This document shows, one piece after another, positions 32,921 to 46,023 of a stretch of DNA of 64,000 nucleotides. The number at the start of each line of letters is the position of its first letter. Position 1 is the stretch's first letter. The DNA is taken from assembly GCA_001643675.2 (NCBI GenBank), contig LSRY02000030.1, forward strand, positions 234,501 to 298,500. Direction: 5' to 3'. Both the position numbers and the translations under genes were made by a program. The DNA is from Monocercomonoides exilis. Its lineage: Eukaryota > Preaxostyla > Oxymonadida > Polymastigidae. The notes beneath the pieces are model-generated. The model was not told the DNA's origin and searched no databases. It worked only from the letters and a program-made list of their open reading frames with translations.

Positions 32921-35116
32921 AAATTGACGTACTGGAAAATTTATTTCCAAGGTTCACATTCTTATCTTTCTCCTTCGATTTTTCATCAGCATAAACATTC
33001 ATTCTCTTCAACTGAATAACATGATTTGTTGAAGCAACCCTTCAATAAACAAATTAAGCAATAAATCAAACATGTTTGATAATCTCACATAAAGAAAAGG
33101 ATCAGCATCAACACTGATTGCTTTTGCTATTAAAAATAGATGAAATAAATAAAAAAATGGAGAAGCCACTGGGATATGCTGTGAAATTTAGAAATCGATT
33201 TTTCTTGTTTTTTATTGATCGAACCAAAAGATAATTTGAATGATGTGAATTTTTCAAAATTCATTTTCTTTTTGAATAAGATATATTTGGTACTTTATAG
33301 AAATATTTTCTGGAACAAAATGGAGTTTTCCCAAAGAGAGAAGAGAAGCAATCAGACAAAATTGTTGAAGAAAAAAAATTTGAAGCTTTTTTTTTAACTA
33401 AGAAGATTCAGAGTGGAAGCAAGGACGAATAGTGTTTGTGAACTGGAAATATTTTTTGATAATATATTAATTTTGATTTCATACAATAAGAACATGAATC
33501 TGTTGTTCGTTTTTGAAATGATAATCATGAAATTGGAAAGATAATATGAAACAAAAGAGTTGGCTTTTCCATACAGAAAAATACAGAACAGAAATTAACC
33601 TTACGTTAAAGAACAACAATAAGCGTTTCAGGGCAAAACTGGCATTTTGAAAAGTTTTTTTCGTAAAATCAATGAAGGGAAACTTCAATGTTCATGCTCG
33701 ATAATTAAGTCTTTTCATTTTTAATGCAACAACCGACTTCCGTTCATTTATAAACCACGTATTTGTGTAATTTGCTTCAGAAGCTGTTTTCCTTCTGTTG
33801 AAGATTGAAAGAGAAACACGGACAAGATCATGCTTCAGCTTAGATTCATTCAGAAAACAAGCAAACAAGTCATTTTTTTCTCCTGTTTCTGGTGCAGAGG
33901 ATGCGATTTATATGGAAAATGCAGAGATGCTAATTCAGTTACCGGTTGATCAGAATGAAGAGAAAGCCGAATTTCAATTTGAATTATTCAACGAGAATTC
34001 TTTTTGAAAAAAAGCACCATTTCTCGAAAAGACCAAAAACGCATTTTCGCATTTTTTTTGTCGAATGCGCCAGGGTGCAATTTCACATGGAAATGATTGC
34101 GCAATCGTTCAGACGCCTCAGAAATCCATCATTTTTCTGTTATCATTGCTGCTTCCAGTATTATTTCTTCTTTCTTCATAAATTCTGTGCTGTTATATGC
34201 AGAAAGTATTGCGTGCAGCAATGTTGACATTGCTGACTTGTCGGTTGCAATGGAAAAATTGAAATGATCATTGAGAAAACACTTCCGGTATAAAAAGAGG
34301 TTGATTTGTCAAAGATTGCCAAGTGTTGTGTACTTTTATCATTAATTTCTCATTCGGTATTCATTCATAGAGTTAAGGTTGCTTGCGCATGTGGCAATGA
34401 TTTTTATTGTAACTTTATTCAGGTATTTTTGTGGATGGACAGAAATTGTATTATGCAATGGCACAATTTAGTTGAGAAGGACAAGCGCAGACAAAGTTGG
34501 CTAAGGAAGAAATTGAATGCTGCAATTGTGAAAAGAGGTTTGTTTGTTTGTTGTAAAATTTATTTTCAAAATGAATTTTTATATAATTATGGTAGCTTTG
34601 TTTTGTTATTTAAAAGAGAAAAGCGAATGAAATGGAGGAAAAATACACATAGGATATTTTTTGTTGTTTGGTTCATTATTTTTTCAAACATAAATAAAAA
34701 GGGAATAATTTTTCTTTTTTCATTTTATTTAGTTCATTTGATATCTCATTGAATCAATGCAATTTTTGATTCTAGTTGCGTGAGCTTTATTCAATCGGAT
34801 TTATTTCATTTCGGAAAGCGAACAAATTTCTTGATGAAAGCGGCATCTGCCTTTGAAGAAATTAGATATTTCTGAATGTGTGTCTGTCTTCGCTTCTTTT
34901 GTCTTTCATTTCTTTCTAAAACCACATATAATTACAATATTTTTCAAAAATTGGTTTTTCTTTTTTCTGTTTTCTTTTTTCTTTCATTTTTATTTAATTT
35001 TCATACAAAAGGAGGAAAAGAAATTAGGGAATGTTTTGTTCTTCTTCCAACACTAATTCTAATACTACTACTACTTCAACTTCTTCTTCTGCTTCAAATT
35101 CTTTTTCAAATTCTTC
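32921..35116. other. AT-rich spacer with one unassigned open frame
   Basis: Mostly AT-rich. The + frame at 34306-34752 (148 codons) has mixed composition and two hydrophobic stretches (CVLLSLISHSVFI; FFVVWFIIFSNI). No motif is recognised, and the high Phe/Ile content suits random AT-rich DNA as well as a gene. Nothing else is supported. Confidence 0.35.
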
Positions 35117-35297
35117 TCGATGTTATATCAATTTTCTTCTTCTTCTTCTTCTCCTTCTCCTTCTCCTTCTCCTTCTCCTTCTTCTTCTTCTTCTCCTTCT
35201 CCTTCTCCTTCTCCTTCTCCTTCTCCTTCTCCTTCTCCTTCTCCTTCTCCTTCTCCTTCTCCTTCTTCTGCTTCTCTTCTTCCTTCTCCTTCTAATT
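35117..35297. repeat. (CTTCTC)n / (CTT)n microsatellite
   Basis: Nearly perfect TTCTCC/CTT repeats. All three + frames stay open (poly-Ser-Pro, poly-Leu, Phe-Ser), a consequence of the repeat and not evidence of a gene. Confidence 0.9.
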
Positions 35298-35909
35298 CAT
35301 TTTTTCATTTGATATATTTATTTGCTCTTCTTTTATCAATTTCATATGAATCTTGGTATTTCCATATTTCTTTTATATCTTCGACCGAGATGAGGAATGG
35401 CTAACAGAAAAAAAGAACATTTTCGAATATGTAAAAAAATGTTATTATTTTTTTTTCTTTGGTTTATTGAAGAAGAAGTGGTTGAAATGAAATTTGGATA
35501 ATTGGATAAACATTTGATGGAAAGATGAGTTGACAGATTATATCTTTGAGAGGAAGAATCTGTTAAAGAAGAAGAAGAGGAAAAAGATAGATTTCATGAG
35601 AACAGGATTTTTTCCTCCACACAAATGTTTGAAGCATTTTATTGAAATTTTCTGTTTAGCTTTTATTGATCTGAAAATTTTTATCACTCTCGAAATGGTT
35701 TATCCTTTATTTATTTATTTTTAATAATTTTTTTTTTTCATTTTGATGAAGTGAATAAAAGATATTGAAAAAATAACTCAGTTGTTTGCTAAATAGCGAA
35801 ATGAACATAAAAAAGAAAAAAATGAAAATCTGGAGTTACAAAATGCAATGCATTTTCTCAAACAATCCCAAAATAGTCAGAAATATTCAATTATTACATA
35901 TAAAAGTCA
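35298..35909. other. Spacer downstream of the charged-family gene
   Basis: AT-rich 3' flank of the minus-strand gene at 35910. No coding or RNA feature is seen. Confidence 0.5.
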
Positions 35910-37352
35910 TTATCTTTGCAAATACTCAAAAGGCTCATGAAAGCTTATAAAGATGTCTTCGTATCCTTCTTCTTCCATCTTTTCAAGCAACTTCATTATG
36001 ATTACTTGTCTTTTCGCTTCTTCCATTTCATCATTCGCCTCTTCTTCCTTTTCACCATCCTCTGCTTCCATATCATCATCCGTCTTTCCTTTCATTCGTT
36101 TTAAAATAAAACAGAAAAATCCAGAGATTTCATCAGTTAAATGCATATTCAACGTTGGCCTCAGCATCTCCTCCAAAACAGCATCAATAGCTCCTCCTTT
36201 TAACAAGAAATCAACATATAAGGCTCCTTTAATTGTTATTTTCTCAAATAAATATAAACATTCCTTGCATATTTTTCTGTAATTATCCTTTGCCGCTTGA
36301 ATTAATTTCACAGCACTTCTGATAAACCCAATATATTCTTCGTTCCTCGATTTGCAACAGTGAAAATAATGGTCTTCAACTTCAAGCCATCTCATCAAAA
36401 CAAGCTCTTCTTTCGTTTCTTTTTCTCTATCCTCTTCTTTCTCTCTCTTCCAATCCACACATTTCATCATCTCTTCCAATTCTCTTCCTGCTTCTCTCGC
36501 AAAATGCAGCTCATTTGCAATGACTTCTTTCAACCCTTCGTCTTTGTCCAATCTGTAGATCAAAAACTGCCAAGCTGATTGATAGGCAATAAGGGTCAGG
36601 TTATGATGCTCTTGATGATATTTTATGATCTCTTTGGTTTCATTCAAAAAAAGTTCTCTTTTCACTTCCTATGTGAAAAGAATGGGGGAAAAAATTAATA
36701 AAACCAAAAAATAAAAAAGAAGTGCTCATACATATATTCTGGGAATGTTGCTCAATGTCAGAAAAGCCATTTCGGCTTCTGCTTTTGTTTCCTCTTCTTC
36801 TTCTTTGTTCAACGCAGATTTCAAAAGACATGGCACGCACATTGGATATGGATCCAAAGAACACAGGTCGTCAAGCAAAAATAAGCACTCGTAAAGATCA
36901 GTTAGAAGCTTTTCATTCTTTTCTTCTTTTTCCTTTTCCTCTTTAATAATCATCTTCTCAAATCTTTTGCTCAATAAAGATTTTCTATATCCATAAATAG
37001 GCATATGTTTCAACGCATTCCAAAATCCAACATGCTTCAGCAACAGAATTGCATTCTCCAAAGTCAGTTTCTTTTCTTCAATCATTTTTCGAATTTTGTT
37101 AAATATTTCAACATTGAAAATAGAACTCAACTCTTTTTTATTCATTCTATCAATCATTTCATTTATTTCAATGATTGTTTGTTTCTGCTCGGATTCAGCA
37201 GAATTCATCAGTTGAGAGAGTTTCTCTGAAAAAAATTGAAAATTATAAAATAAATAAAAATACATCATTTGTTCATTCAACCATTCATCACTTATAAAAA
37301 TATTGCAAACTCTGTAAAATTTGAAATTTTGAAGTTGTCTGTGCAAATGCAA
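35910..37352 (-). CDS. Charged multicopy family protein (best copy)
   Basis: Two exons. Exon 1 lies at 37352-36732: the core begins near FSEKLSQLMNSAESEQ, then IIEINEMIDRMNKKE, LLLKHVGFWNALKH, FEKMIIKEEKEKEEKNEKLLTDL, LLKSALNKEE. A 63-nt intron, 36731-36669 (GTATGAG...TTTTCACATAG), is removed in phase 0. Exon 2 is 36668-35910: HHNLTLIAYQSAWQFL, VDWKREKEEDREKETKEEL, DFLLKGGAIDAVLEEM, KMEEEGYEDIFISF. No internal stops, about 459 residues. Residues before FSEKL may be intron read-through (TTTTTTTCAG near 37228 is a good acceptor), so the true first exon may lie upstream. Rich in Glu/Lys, probably all-helical, no signal or membrane span. I recall this as a high-copy unassigned family of Monocercomonoides; function unknown. 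Confidence 0.7.
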
Positions 37353-38864
37353 AATGAAACCAAAAATAACAAATAAATTCGTTTTTCCAATTTGTTGCGT
37401 GAAATTCGCATCAAAAGAATTAAAAACAATAAATCAAATGTTCATTAACACAGGATTCCAAACCTCTTTTTCCATCAATGACTTTTGCCTCAAAACAAGC
37501 AAATCAGAGAAAAAAATATTCTCCTTTTTGATTTAATAAATAAGGGTGGCTAACCTCTAATTTTATATCAGATGATTTTTTATTGGTGATTTGCAGCAGC
37601 CTGAGCGTATTTGAGTGCTAAGACCTGCGGCCTCAGATGAATCCTTGCAAGTTATAGCACTGCAGAAGAACAGGGATTTAACCTTCAAATGGAGGAGTGA
37701 GTGGCTGTTGCATCGATTGCTTGCGAGAAGTGAATTTGTGGGGGAAAATTACATGAAATATGAACTTGGTTATATATTGCAAAACATATGGTGCAACATC
37801 GGCTGCTATATTTTGAATGAAAAATAACTCAAGCAAGATGCAGAAAAAGCGAGCAGAATGTCAGAAAGATTGAATTGAACCACTTGTTCATTTCGAGGGA
37901 AATATGTTTCACTTGGCATATCGTTTGAGTGGGACTTGTTTTGTGTGATTTTTTATCGGGAGATTGGTTTCGTGGAAAAGGAAAGGGAATTGGGGGTTCG
38001 AAGAATGGAGGAAGCGAGCAGAATGAAGCACTCAGCAGGCCTCAACAACAATCGCATTTGCCTTTTGCACGAATCCTGCAGAAATGCCATCAGCAAAAAC
38101 ATGGCGTTGAATAAGTCTTTGAAAAGGAGTTCATTACTTTATCATTTTGATAATATAATCTTTCAGTTGCATCATTATCGGTTTCATAAAGGATTTTCTG
38201 CTTTCGATGATGTTCTTTGCCAACCATTTGTTGTCTGGTTGTCTGTTTTTTTATGTGGTGAAAGGCAATTTTGGAGAGCAAAAAAGCCAGCTGGGCTGAT
38301 AATTACTAATCCATTGGAAATAGGAAAATATTTCAAGGCCAAAAAGATGGTTTGACTTTTTTTGTTTTGTTCATTTTTCTTTTAAGATGTTCTTTGAATG
38401 AATACAGATTGGTCATGAACAGGAATGCCATGGAAAGAAGCCATTTTATCCTTTTTCAAAAGATTCAGAAGTTTGGAAATTAATCTCGTTTGGATTGCAT
38501 TCAGCGTGATATTCGTGTCTTCCGCCATCTGTTATGCATGCTGCATAGCCAAACAATGCTTAACATGAGCTTGAAAGAGAGAAAAAGCAGTTTGCTTGGC
38601 TCATTTGTTGAGAGCGTTTGGAAGAAGAAACTCTTTCTTTGGAGCTGATAATCTGGCTGGGCATTCACATTCAGAGCACATTCAGTTTTTTCAAGTGATT
38701 CATCGTTCTTCTTCATCACTTTCAAGAATTGTTTGATGGAACCAGCCATTTTGATGCTTTGATGGTAAGATTCGCTATTCTGGAGAAGTGTACAGAATTG
38801 AATGAAGTTTGAAAGAATTCTAGAAAATTTGAATTGGAATCAAAAATTGGAGCATTTCGAAAAG
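37353..38864. other. Spacer with weak coding traces
   Basis: The + frames at 37615-37827 and 37936-38355 have mixed composition (KRSSLLYHFDNIIFQLHHYR; CGERQFWRAKKPAGLII) but no recognisable family and no consistent frame. No gene is claimed. Confidence 0.3.
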
Positions 38865-39009
38865 GGAAAGAGGAAGGAGGGAAGATGAGGAGATGAGGAG
38901 ATGAACCGGAACATAATGAAAAATGATGTAAACAAGAAAAGCAGAATAAAAGAAGAAGAAAGAGAAGAGAGAGCGAGAACCGAACAATTCTGGGAGAGAG
39001 TCATGCTTT

Positions 39010-39058
<49 letters not shown>

Positions 39059-41028
39059 AATGAAGCGAAGGCAACGAAAGAAGAACTTGACAAGAAGAAA
39101 ACGGAATGACGTCGAGGAAAAGAAAGAAGGAAAGATGAAGAGAAAAAGTGGAGATTAAATGAGGCACAAATAGAGTGAAAAGGGAGAGGGAGAAAGGCAG
39201 AGAAAAAGGTGCATCGTTCAAAGGATTAAAAGTGCAATATTTGTCAATCATGCAATTGAAGCTGTTCCGGATGAGGACGAAGAAGAAAGAAAGAAAGAAA
39301 GGATGAGGTGTCTTTCATGAAACATTCTCCACCTTTCAAAGCAGCAAAGACTGAGATATTTAAATGAGAAGACACAGAATTCTTCGAAATCAGCTTTGAG
39401 AGAAAAGAAGAAGAAAACATTTGTATTAGCCATTCCTGCAAACGCTCAAGAAGATCAGCCCAAACGGGGAATTTTGATGAAGAAAGAAGAAAAAGATGAG
39501 AAGAGATGAGAGAGATGAAGAAGAAAGAAAAAGTGAATTGAAAAAGAGAATGATAAGCAACACTTATTTGCATGTCTCTATCAGCCAGACAACAACAATG
39601 CACTCAGAAAAAATACATTTCTATTCCTATTCCACACCAACATCATCATCTCATCTTCTTCATTTCCTTCTTCTTCTTCTTCTTTCTTACAGGAAAGGCC
39701 TTCATTCTTCGATTGTGAGCCCGACTCTTCGCTGATTGTTCTGTTGTCTTCGTTTTTGTGTCTGTTTGGTCTGATCAGAGGCAGAATATAAAGGGCTATT
39801 TCAGCACAAGAGAAAGATTGAAAGAGAAAAGGCAGACAAATGAAAGAATGGTGACATTGTTCATTCGAAATGCGAGATATGTGGTGATGTTCGAGAGAGA
39901 AGAGAAGAGAAGAAGAGAAGAAGGTGAAAAGAGAGAGATTGATGGAAATACATCAAATGAAGTGGATGATTGAAGAGGAATGCAATGAAAAGAAGATGAA
40001 CTCTGAATAATCAACTGATTTTCATTTAACATGAGATGGAAAGAAGATATTTGTGTTTCAGCGATTCTTATTCAACTGCTCAAACCTCATTTTCCTCGTC
40101 TTCATTTGAAGATGCTTCTTTTATCTTCCACTCAATTGTCTTCGTTCCCTTATTTCTTCATATGAAATCAGCTGCGTTTGATGGCCAACATTCTGTTCTG
40201 CATGTTCCAGCAGATGAGGCAGTTCACTTCATTCTCTTCTGTTGATGAAACAGTTCTTGAGTGATCTTCCTCTTCTGAACATTCAACTTTTCCGATGGCT
40301 GTTTCATCTCTACCAATTTGCTCCTTCTTTGTTGTGTTTTCTTCGTTTCTTGTCATAATCAATTTCTTCTTCTTCTTCTTTGGAAGACTGTTCATTGGAT
40401 GGAGATTGCTTCACTCGACAGAAGTCTCAAGATTGCATCAATCAGCTGTATGTATGTTGCATGTTGGTGTTTATATTGCGTGAGAGTGATAGAGAGGACC
40501 GAATGGTTGGAAGAATATGGAAAGGGTGTTCATTAGTGAACAAAAAGGATGAGAAAGAAAAAGAGAGAGAAAGTGTGGAAAAGACTTTTTCTTTATTGAA
40601 CAGGAATAATCATGTTATTTATTTTTGTGTTCATTTCTTCACTCATTTTTTCATTTTTCGATTATATTACCATGAAGTGGAGTTATTTTTTTAGCCAGAA
40701 CATTTTGTAAAATAATACAGTGAAAATTGAAAGAAACACAAATATGGAAGAATTTTCCACCTTTTTAAAATTCGAGTCTTAATCAAACATCGGTAATTTT
40801 TCGAAAAAAATAAATTTTTAAGAATTCTGGAAGCTTTTCGAAAGATGAAACAATTGTAAAAATAAAATCAATATTTTTCTGTTTTTTCCATTATCTTATT
40901 TTGCTTTTCAGAATTTAATTTTAAAAAAAAAAAATTGGAGCACTTTTAGTTAAAGACTTCCAATCTCAGAAAAATCAACACATCGAAAAAAATTATGACG
41001 AAAACAATTTCCCATCAATTTGATAATA
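38865..41028. other. Low-complexity region with fragmentary coding signal
   Basis: Contains a (GA)n run at 39012-39055 inside an Arg/Glu-rich + frame (38901-39158). Protein-like composition also appears in a minus frame at 39244-39603 (FPVWADLLERLQEWLIQMF; NISVFAALKGGECFMKD) and a + frame at 39758-39973 (NERMVTLFIRNARYVVMFERE). Neither is recognised; they may be remnants of host genes. From 40600 on the DNA is AT-rich and empty. Confidence 0.3.
39012..39055. repeat. (GA)n microsatellite
   Basis: About 22 uninterrupted GA units. They encode an ERERER tract in the + frame, which is not taken as evidence of a gene. Confidence 0.9.
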
Positions 41029-41426
41029 CAGATATCTCATAAAATACCGGACTTCGCAAAAAATACCGGACAAGATCGATATCTCAATAACCGCAAGAAG
41101 AAAAATTCTGATAATTTTCCTCAATATACATCTCATCAACACAAATTCATTTGATATGCAAAACTTTCAAAACAGCTTCGTTTGTGCTCAGAAAAAATTA
41201 ATGATTGATATCAGGGAGAAATAGGATTTTGAGTTTTTTCGAGATTTCGATGCATATTTTTTTCTGAGCACAAATGAAGCTATTTTGAAAGTTTTGCATA
41301 TCAAATGAATTTGTGTTGATGAGGTGTATTTTGAGGAAAATTGACAGAATTATTCCTCTTGCAGTTATTGTGAAATCGATCTTGTCCGGTATTTTGTGCG
41401 ATGTCCGGAATTTTATGCGATATCTG
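41029..41426. mobile_element. Fold-back element, CCGGAC-motif family
   Basis: A palindrome of about 398 bp. It starts CAGATATCTCATAAAATACC and ends with the near-complement (GGAATTTTATGCGATATCTG), with TA at 41027-41028 on the left only. Each end carries two copies of an AAAATACCGGAC-like motif. The internal arms match the elements at 49990-50367 and 55852-56229. Non-coding. I infer a non-autonomous element; its partner transposase may be the one encoded at 51.5-54.9 kb, which lies between two copies of the same termini. Confidence 0.8.
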
Positions 41427-42240
41427 TCCATTGCTTATAAACATTATCACTTGTTATTCGAAAACAAATTTATTGGATAAGAAGTTTTTTGAAGAACATA
41501 TAGATTCCAAAACACTGGGGTTTATTAAAGTGTGTGATTTTTTTTGATATCATAAAAATTTACGAAGTTTGATCAAAATATTTTTTCATTAAGGGTGTGG
41601 TTGAAAAGAAAAAAGAAAGTGATGATCACGCAAATATGGTGATAAATTATATATATATTATAAATCTTTGGTTGATTTTAATTTGTTTCCAATTGTTTTT
41701 ATTACAAAAATAAGAAAAAACTTAAAAAATTATTCAAAAAATTTCGAAAATTTGATTAACAGAAAAAAACAAAAGTTCACTGGTTTGTAAAACATGATAA
41801 TAATTACAACTATACGTAATTTATCAATTTCTTATAAAGTAATTAGTTTTATGATGTTGTTGCAAAGAAAATTTCTTATTGATATTGAAGATCTTTAAAC
41901 ATTTATTGAAAATGAACAATTTTCAAAAATTAACATCGAAAAATTCAATAGTTGAAAAAGATATTTATCAGATATACAACGGTTTGCTGTTTATTTTTGT
42001 TAAGAAACAAAAAATTCTTTAAATTAGTTATTCTTCTAAATTGATCAAACAAAGATATTGAAAAATTATAAAGAAAATAATAAAAATTGAATAGAAATAT
42101 GTAAATTTTTGTTTTTTACACTAAAAAAGCTTCTATCACACGAACATCTTCATTTTATTTTCCTGCTTTCGTTTTTCCGTTGATTCTCCATATTTCTACC
42201 TCGTCTCTTATCCTTCATCCAGATATCCACACCTGATGCT
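41427..42240. other. AT-rich spacer
   Basis: Very AT-rich with no coding signal. From about 42120 the composition becomes C/T-rich on the + strand, where the next pseudogene begins. Confidence 0.5.
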
Positions 42241-43515
42241 CCTATCGTTTTGTCGCGACGCTCCTTTTCCATACGGGCTTAACAAAAAAGCTTTGCGAAT
42301 GCAATGGTTGATGTTGCAGAAGAGCGTACGTCTCTCGAAAACTACTCCCTCGCCTCTTCATCATTATCATATCCGTTTCTGCATCCACTTCAGCTAAACT
42401 TGAATTCCTCTCAGTCTCAACCTCTTGGCTCCCTAGCAATTCCCTCGTGGCTATCTGCCCATCTGCTCTGGATAGCTCCGCTTCTCTGGCTGGCTTGGCT
42501 GCTCCAGATCAAAGAACAATAATCGTTTTTCACTCCTCCAATAATGCCAACATTGTGCACTCATCCAACCGAGCAGCTCTTGTGTTAATTTAGAAAGGTG
42601 ATGTGCCTTTGACTGAGCTTCTGAGGTTTATGTGTTCACCAGTTATGTGAGCGAAGAGTCTTCTGAGGGCGGAGTTGCAATGGTGTTCCTCAACTGCGAG
42701 AAATCGTTGCTGCTCTTGTCCGAAGGCATTTTCAACTTCTGCTTCGTCTTGAATCATGTGTTCATGGGAAAGGACCTCTTTCTCCGATGCTCCTCCATCC
42801 CCGCCCAAATCAACGAGTCCCTCTTTTCCTTCGGCTTCACTCAGCATTCTTTCGCTTGAAACACGTCAATCTGCGAGTTTTACTTCTCCCACACAGACCC
42901 CGACCTCGATGTCGACCTCCTCCCCTTCATCACCTTCTTCCGCACCAACCATATATTTGTCAATCAAGATACCTGCTCCTCTGCGCACCATTGCGGCTCC
43001 CCGCTTGCCCCCTGGTCCCCACCTCCGCAGATATCCTCCATATCAAAAGTTTATTTTGTATTTCCACCATTTGAATCATATCTGTCTCTTTAAGTCTTGT
43101 TCCTGCTCATTTATCCTTCGCCAACTCTCTGATGTCATATCTCACAAGCTGCATCCTCATTTGCTAGCACATCTTTTCCCATTATTCATACTCCTTCGCT
43201 CGCTCTTCCCTCTTCTCCTTCCTCGTCGTATCTCTTGCTGTGACCTTTTCTCTCCTTTCTCCTTCCGACAAATATCTTCACCTCAACCACATACTTCTTT
43301 GTGCTTGAAGAGGATATCTCAGCCTCTTCCAATCCGATCTTCGTGCTCTTACTAATTCCTGCGTCTTTCTCCCCAACGTCAACATCTCTACACAAAACGC
43401 TGCTTCAATCGAATTCGCTTTTGATGATGAATCCAACAGTTCAGCACAGCATCTTATATCAACGTATATCGCAATTGAAAGCGGTAAAATTGTTCTTATT
43501 TATCTTTTTGGAATA
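42241..43515 (+). pseudogene. Beta-helix surface protein remnant
   Basis: The best-matched part is 42632-43083, one continuous frame broken only by TGA at 42857-42859. GKDLFLRCSSIPAQINESLF aligns with GKDIFVRCHSIEHQINETLF of the giant gene, followed by NTSICEFYF, DVDLLPFITFFRTNHIFV and HCGSPLAPW in the same order as NNSICGRDV, DVDLIPLITFYYSAQVFV and CGAQSCPC there. Flanking Ser-rich fragments (42304-42522, 43301-43515) probably belong to the same decayed gene. No tail region is seen. Confidence 0.6.
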
Positions 43516-44220
43516 AAAATATCCGAAAGTCACTTCAGCTTGATGCACTCCGTCTTAACTACCATCTTGATTGGAAACCTTATCAGCAACATATACGGCT
43601 GAAACATCAACATGGCTCCAGTGTATCTCTTACTGCACCATACTCCAGAACGGAACTTCTACATCATTTGGGAGTGCAGTCGCGTTTATCCATTGATCTA
43701 TAGCTGTACTCGTGACATGCTCAATAAATAGATTCGCTCTGCAGCTGCCACAAGGATCCATTGGACACTGCATCTGATTCATAAGAAAGTGTCTGTGAAT
43801 GAATAGCCTTTCTGATTCATTACAAAAGAAGAACAGCAGAACATAGTCTCCGCAGAAACACTTGCTTGTATCAACTGCTGTAAGTTCACCAATAGCCCCG
43901 TCTTCCCTAATAATTAATCCGCTTGCTAAAACTTCACCTCCTTCTCGCTGTTCTCTCATTATTGCCTTTCCCTGGAGAGGTGATGGCATGCTCTTCCGCA
44001 CCTCCTCGTGGCTTCTCAACCGCGAACGTTCCCTCAACGGTATCATATCTCAGCGCACTTCCACATTCTTCGTATCTGTGCTCCATAACGCTCATGAAAA
44101 AGAAGCAACAGATAAAATGATTCAGATATTCAACGTATTCTTTCCTGCCACATTGTTTCCTGTTCTGGTTCATCATCTTCTTCTCCTCCAACTTCTCCCC
44201 ATTTCCATTTAACTTCCTTA
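43516..44220. other. Unassigned region with opposing open frames
   Basis: The minus frame 43630-44046 (138 codons) has mixed, Cys-containing composition (CPMDPCGSCRANLFIEHV; CFCGDYVLLFFFC). The + frame 43862-44212 overlaps it. I cannot decide which strand codes, if either. It may be part of the neighbouring beta-helix remnant. Confidence 0.25.
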
Positions 44221-44512
44221 TTTTTTAAAACCTCAGCAATTTTCACTTACCAATTTCCATTTATCATATCCTGTCTAAACGAATTCTTCTATCTCTTCAT
44301 CTTTATTCTCTTCATTGACTTTTCAATCTTCTTCTCATTTTCAACTGTTTTTTTTTTCTTCAGAAATACTCTTCTTCTATCTTTCAATAATCATCCCATA
44401 TAAAGATGAGAAAAAAATAAAAGAAGAAATCCAATCATATGAAGAAAGAGATGATGATGAAAAAGTGGTGTTATATGATGTTTATGCACACAAAGAAGAT
44501 GAAATAGAAGAA

Positions 44513-44543
<31 letters not shown>

Positions 44544-46023
44544 AAGAAGAAGACGTCGAAGACGGCGAAGAAGATTGGCGGCAGTTAAAGGAGGTTTTGT
44601 AATGAAAGTGATCGAAGTTGCATTTGAACATGTTTCATCTACTGCTTCTTTTTCCCCATCCGAAGAAGAGGTAGCAAAAGAGCAAGATATTTGGACATAG
44701 CAACATTCAGTTGCCCCACAATCAACTGGCCGTGATGACGATCAGAAGGAAGATGATATAAAAGAAGATACAAATTCTTGCTGCTCCGTTCTTTCAGCAG
44801 CCGCTCCTTCAAATTGTTCAGATTTTGACGAATAAATTTGGTCATCCATGGGTCCTTCTAAAGATTCTGAGGTTTTCGTGTTTGCGTATCCTTCTCAGCA
44901 TCTTCTTCCTTCTCTTTCACTTTCACTCTCTTCTTCATTTCCTTTTCTGACTTTTTCAAGTTCTTTGTTAATTTCTTTTCTAAATTCCTTTTATAACCTC
45001 CTTTCATCTGCATTGATGGCAATTCACCTCAATCTCCCTCATTTCCTAGACCACCTTCATCTTTTAAATCATCATTTCACCTCTTCATTTTCTCCACTTT
45101 CTGTCCATTTCGATCTGAGCACTCAACAAAATGAATCAGAATTCTTGTGATTATTAAAAAATAAGGTTCATCTTTCCCTTTTGCCTCTGGCTCAACAGAA
45201 CTCTTCATCTGAAAGCCAGCCCTTCTTCTGTGTGGATGAAGACATGCAGAATGGGAAGAAAGCAAACCAAGTGGAAAAGCAGAGAAAAGAGAAGAAGAAG
45301 AAGAATGGGAAGGTTGCTGTTTATTCTGCGCCTGGGAATGAATACGGAGTTGCAGTTGAGAATAGCAGAAGAGGGAAAATGAGTTTCTGGAAGCTGAGTA
45401 AAATCGAAGTTGGAAATTTGCACAAAGTTACCTTTTTTGTCACTTTATGCATTAATATAACTAAAATGTCTCCGTTACAGTCATTTGTTTCCGTCTTTCA
45501 TTCGCCTCGCTTTATCTACTTTTAAGCTGTTTTTCTTTCTGTTCTCAAAAAGAAATGAAATATTTTCCTTTATATTTTCTCCAGTTGCACCTATTTTCAG
45601 CTTGAAATAACTGTGTAGGCGGAGGAGCGAACGAATAATAAACAGCGCTAGCAGATGCCAATAAAACTCGCGGTTGATAATAACTTCTGAAATTTTTATA
45701 GGAAATTGTACTGCCGTTTGAAAAATGTTGTTGATGTTGTCGCTTAAACTTCTTCTTTTTTTATCATATTTGGTGTGATTTTTCCTGATCGTTCGTTTAG
45801 TGTTCTCGTAATCATCATATGTGGTGATTCTTTCTTCTTCAATTTAATCATATTTCATTTTCTCATCTTCTTCATTCATTTCTCCTACTCTTTCTATTTC
45901 TCTCATTTTCTCGGAGTATTTTCTTGATCATTCATCTTCATCTGCAAATTCATCTGTTCTTCATTTGATCGATTAAACAGCAAATGGGAAGATCTGAACG
46001 TAAAATAACACATTGCTTCAAAT
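44221..46023. other. Low-complexity and fragmentary coding DNA
   Basis: Contains a GAA run (44514-44555) and Ser/Leu-rich + frames driven by composition. A + frame at 45181-45525 looks more like protein (CVDEDMQNGKKANQVEKQRK; PGNEYGVAVENSRRGKMSFW). A minus frame at 44639-44845 also has protein-like composition. No family is recognised and no gene is claimed. Confidence 0.25.

Noticed and set aside
34853-35404. Three overlapping open frames over the CTT repeat
   Set aside because: All frames of a CTT/CTC repeat lack stops; no independent coding evidence.
37600-37680. Possible tRNA-like or structured RNA (GAGCGTATTTGAGTGCTAAG...)
   Set aside because: No cloverleaf with acceptor, D, anticodon and T arms could be drawn.
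41029-41426. CRISPR-like or tandem array because of repeated CCGGAC motifs
   Set aside because: Only two motif copies per end arranged as inverted termini; this is a fold-back transposon, and the DNA is eukaryotic.
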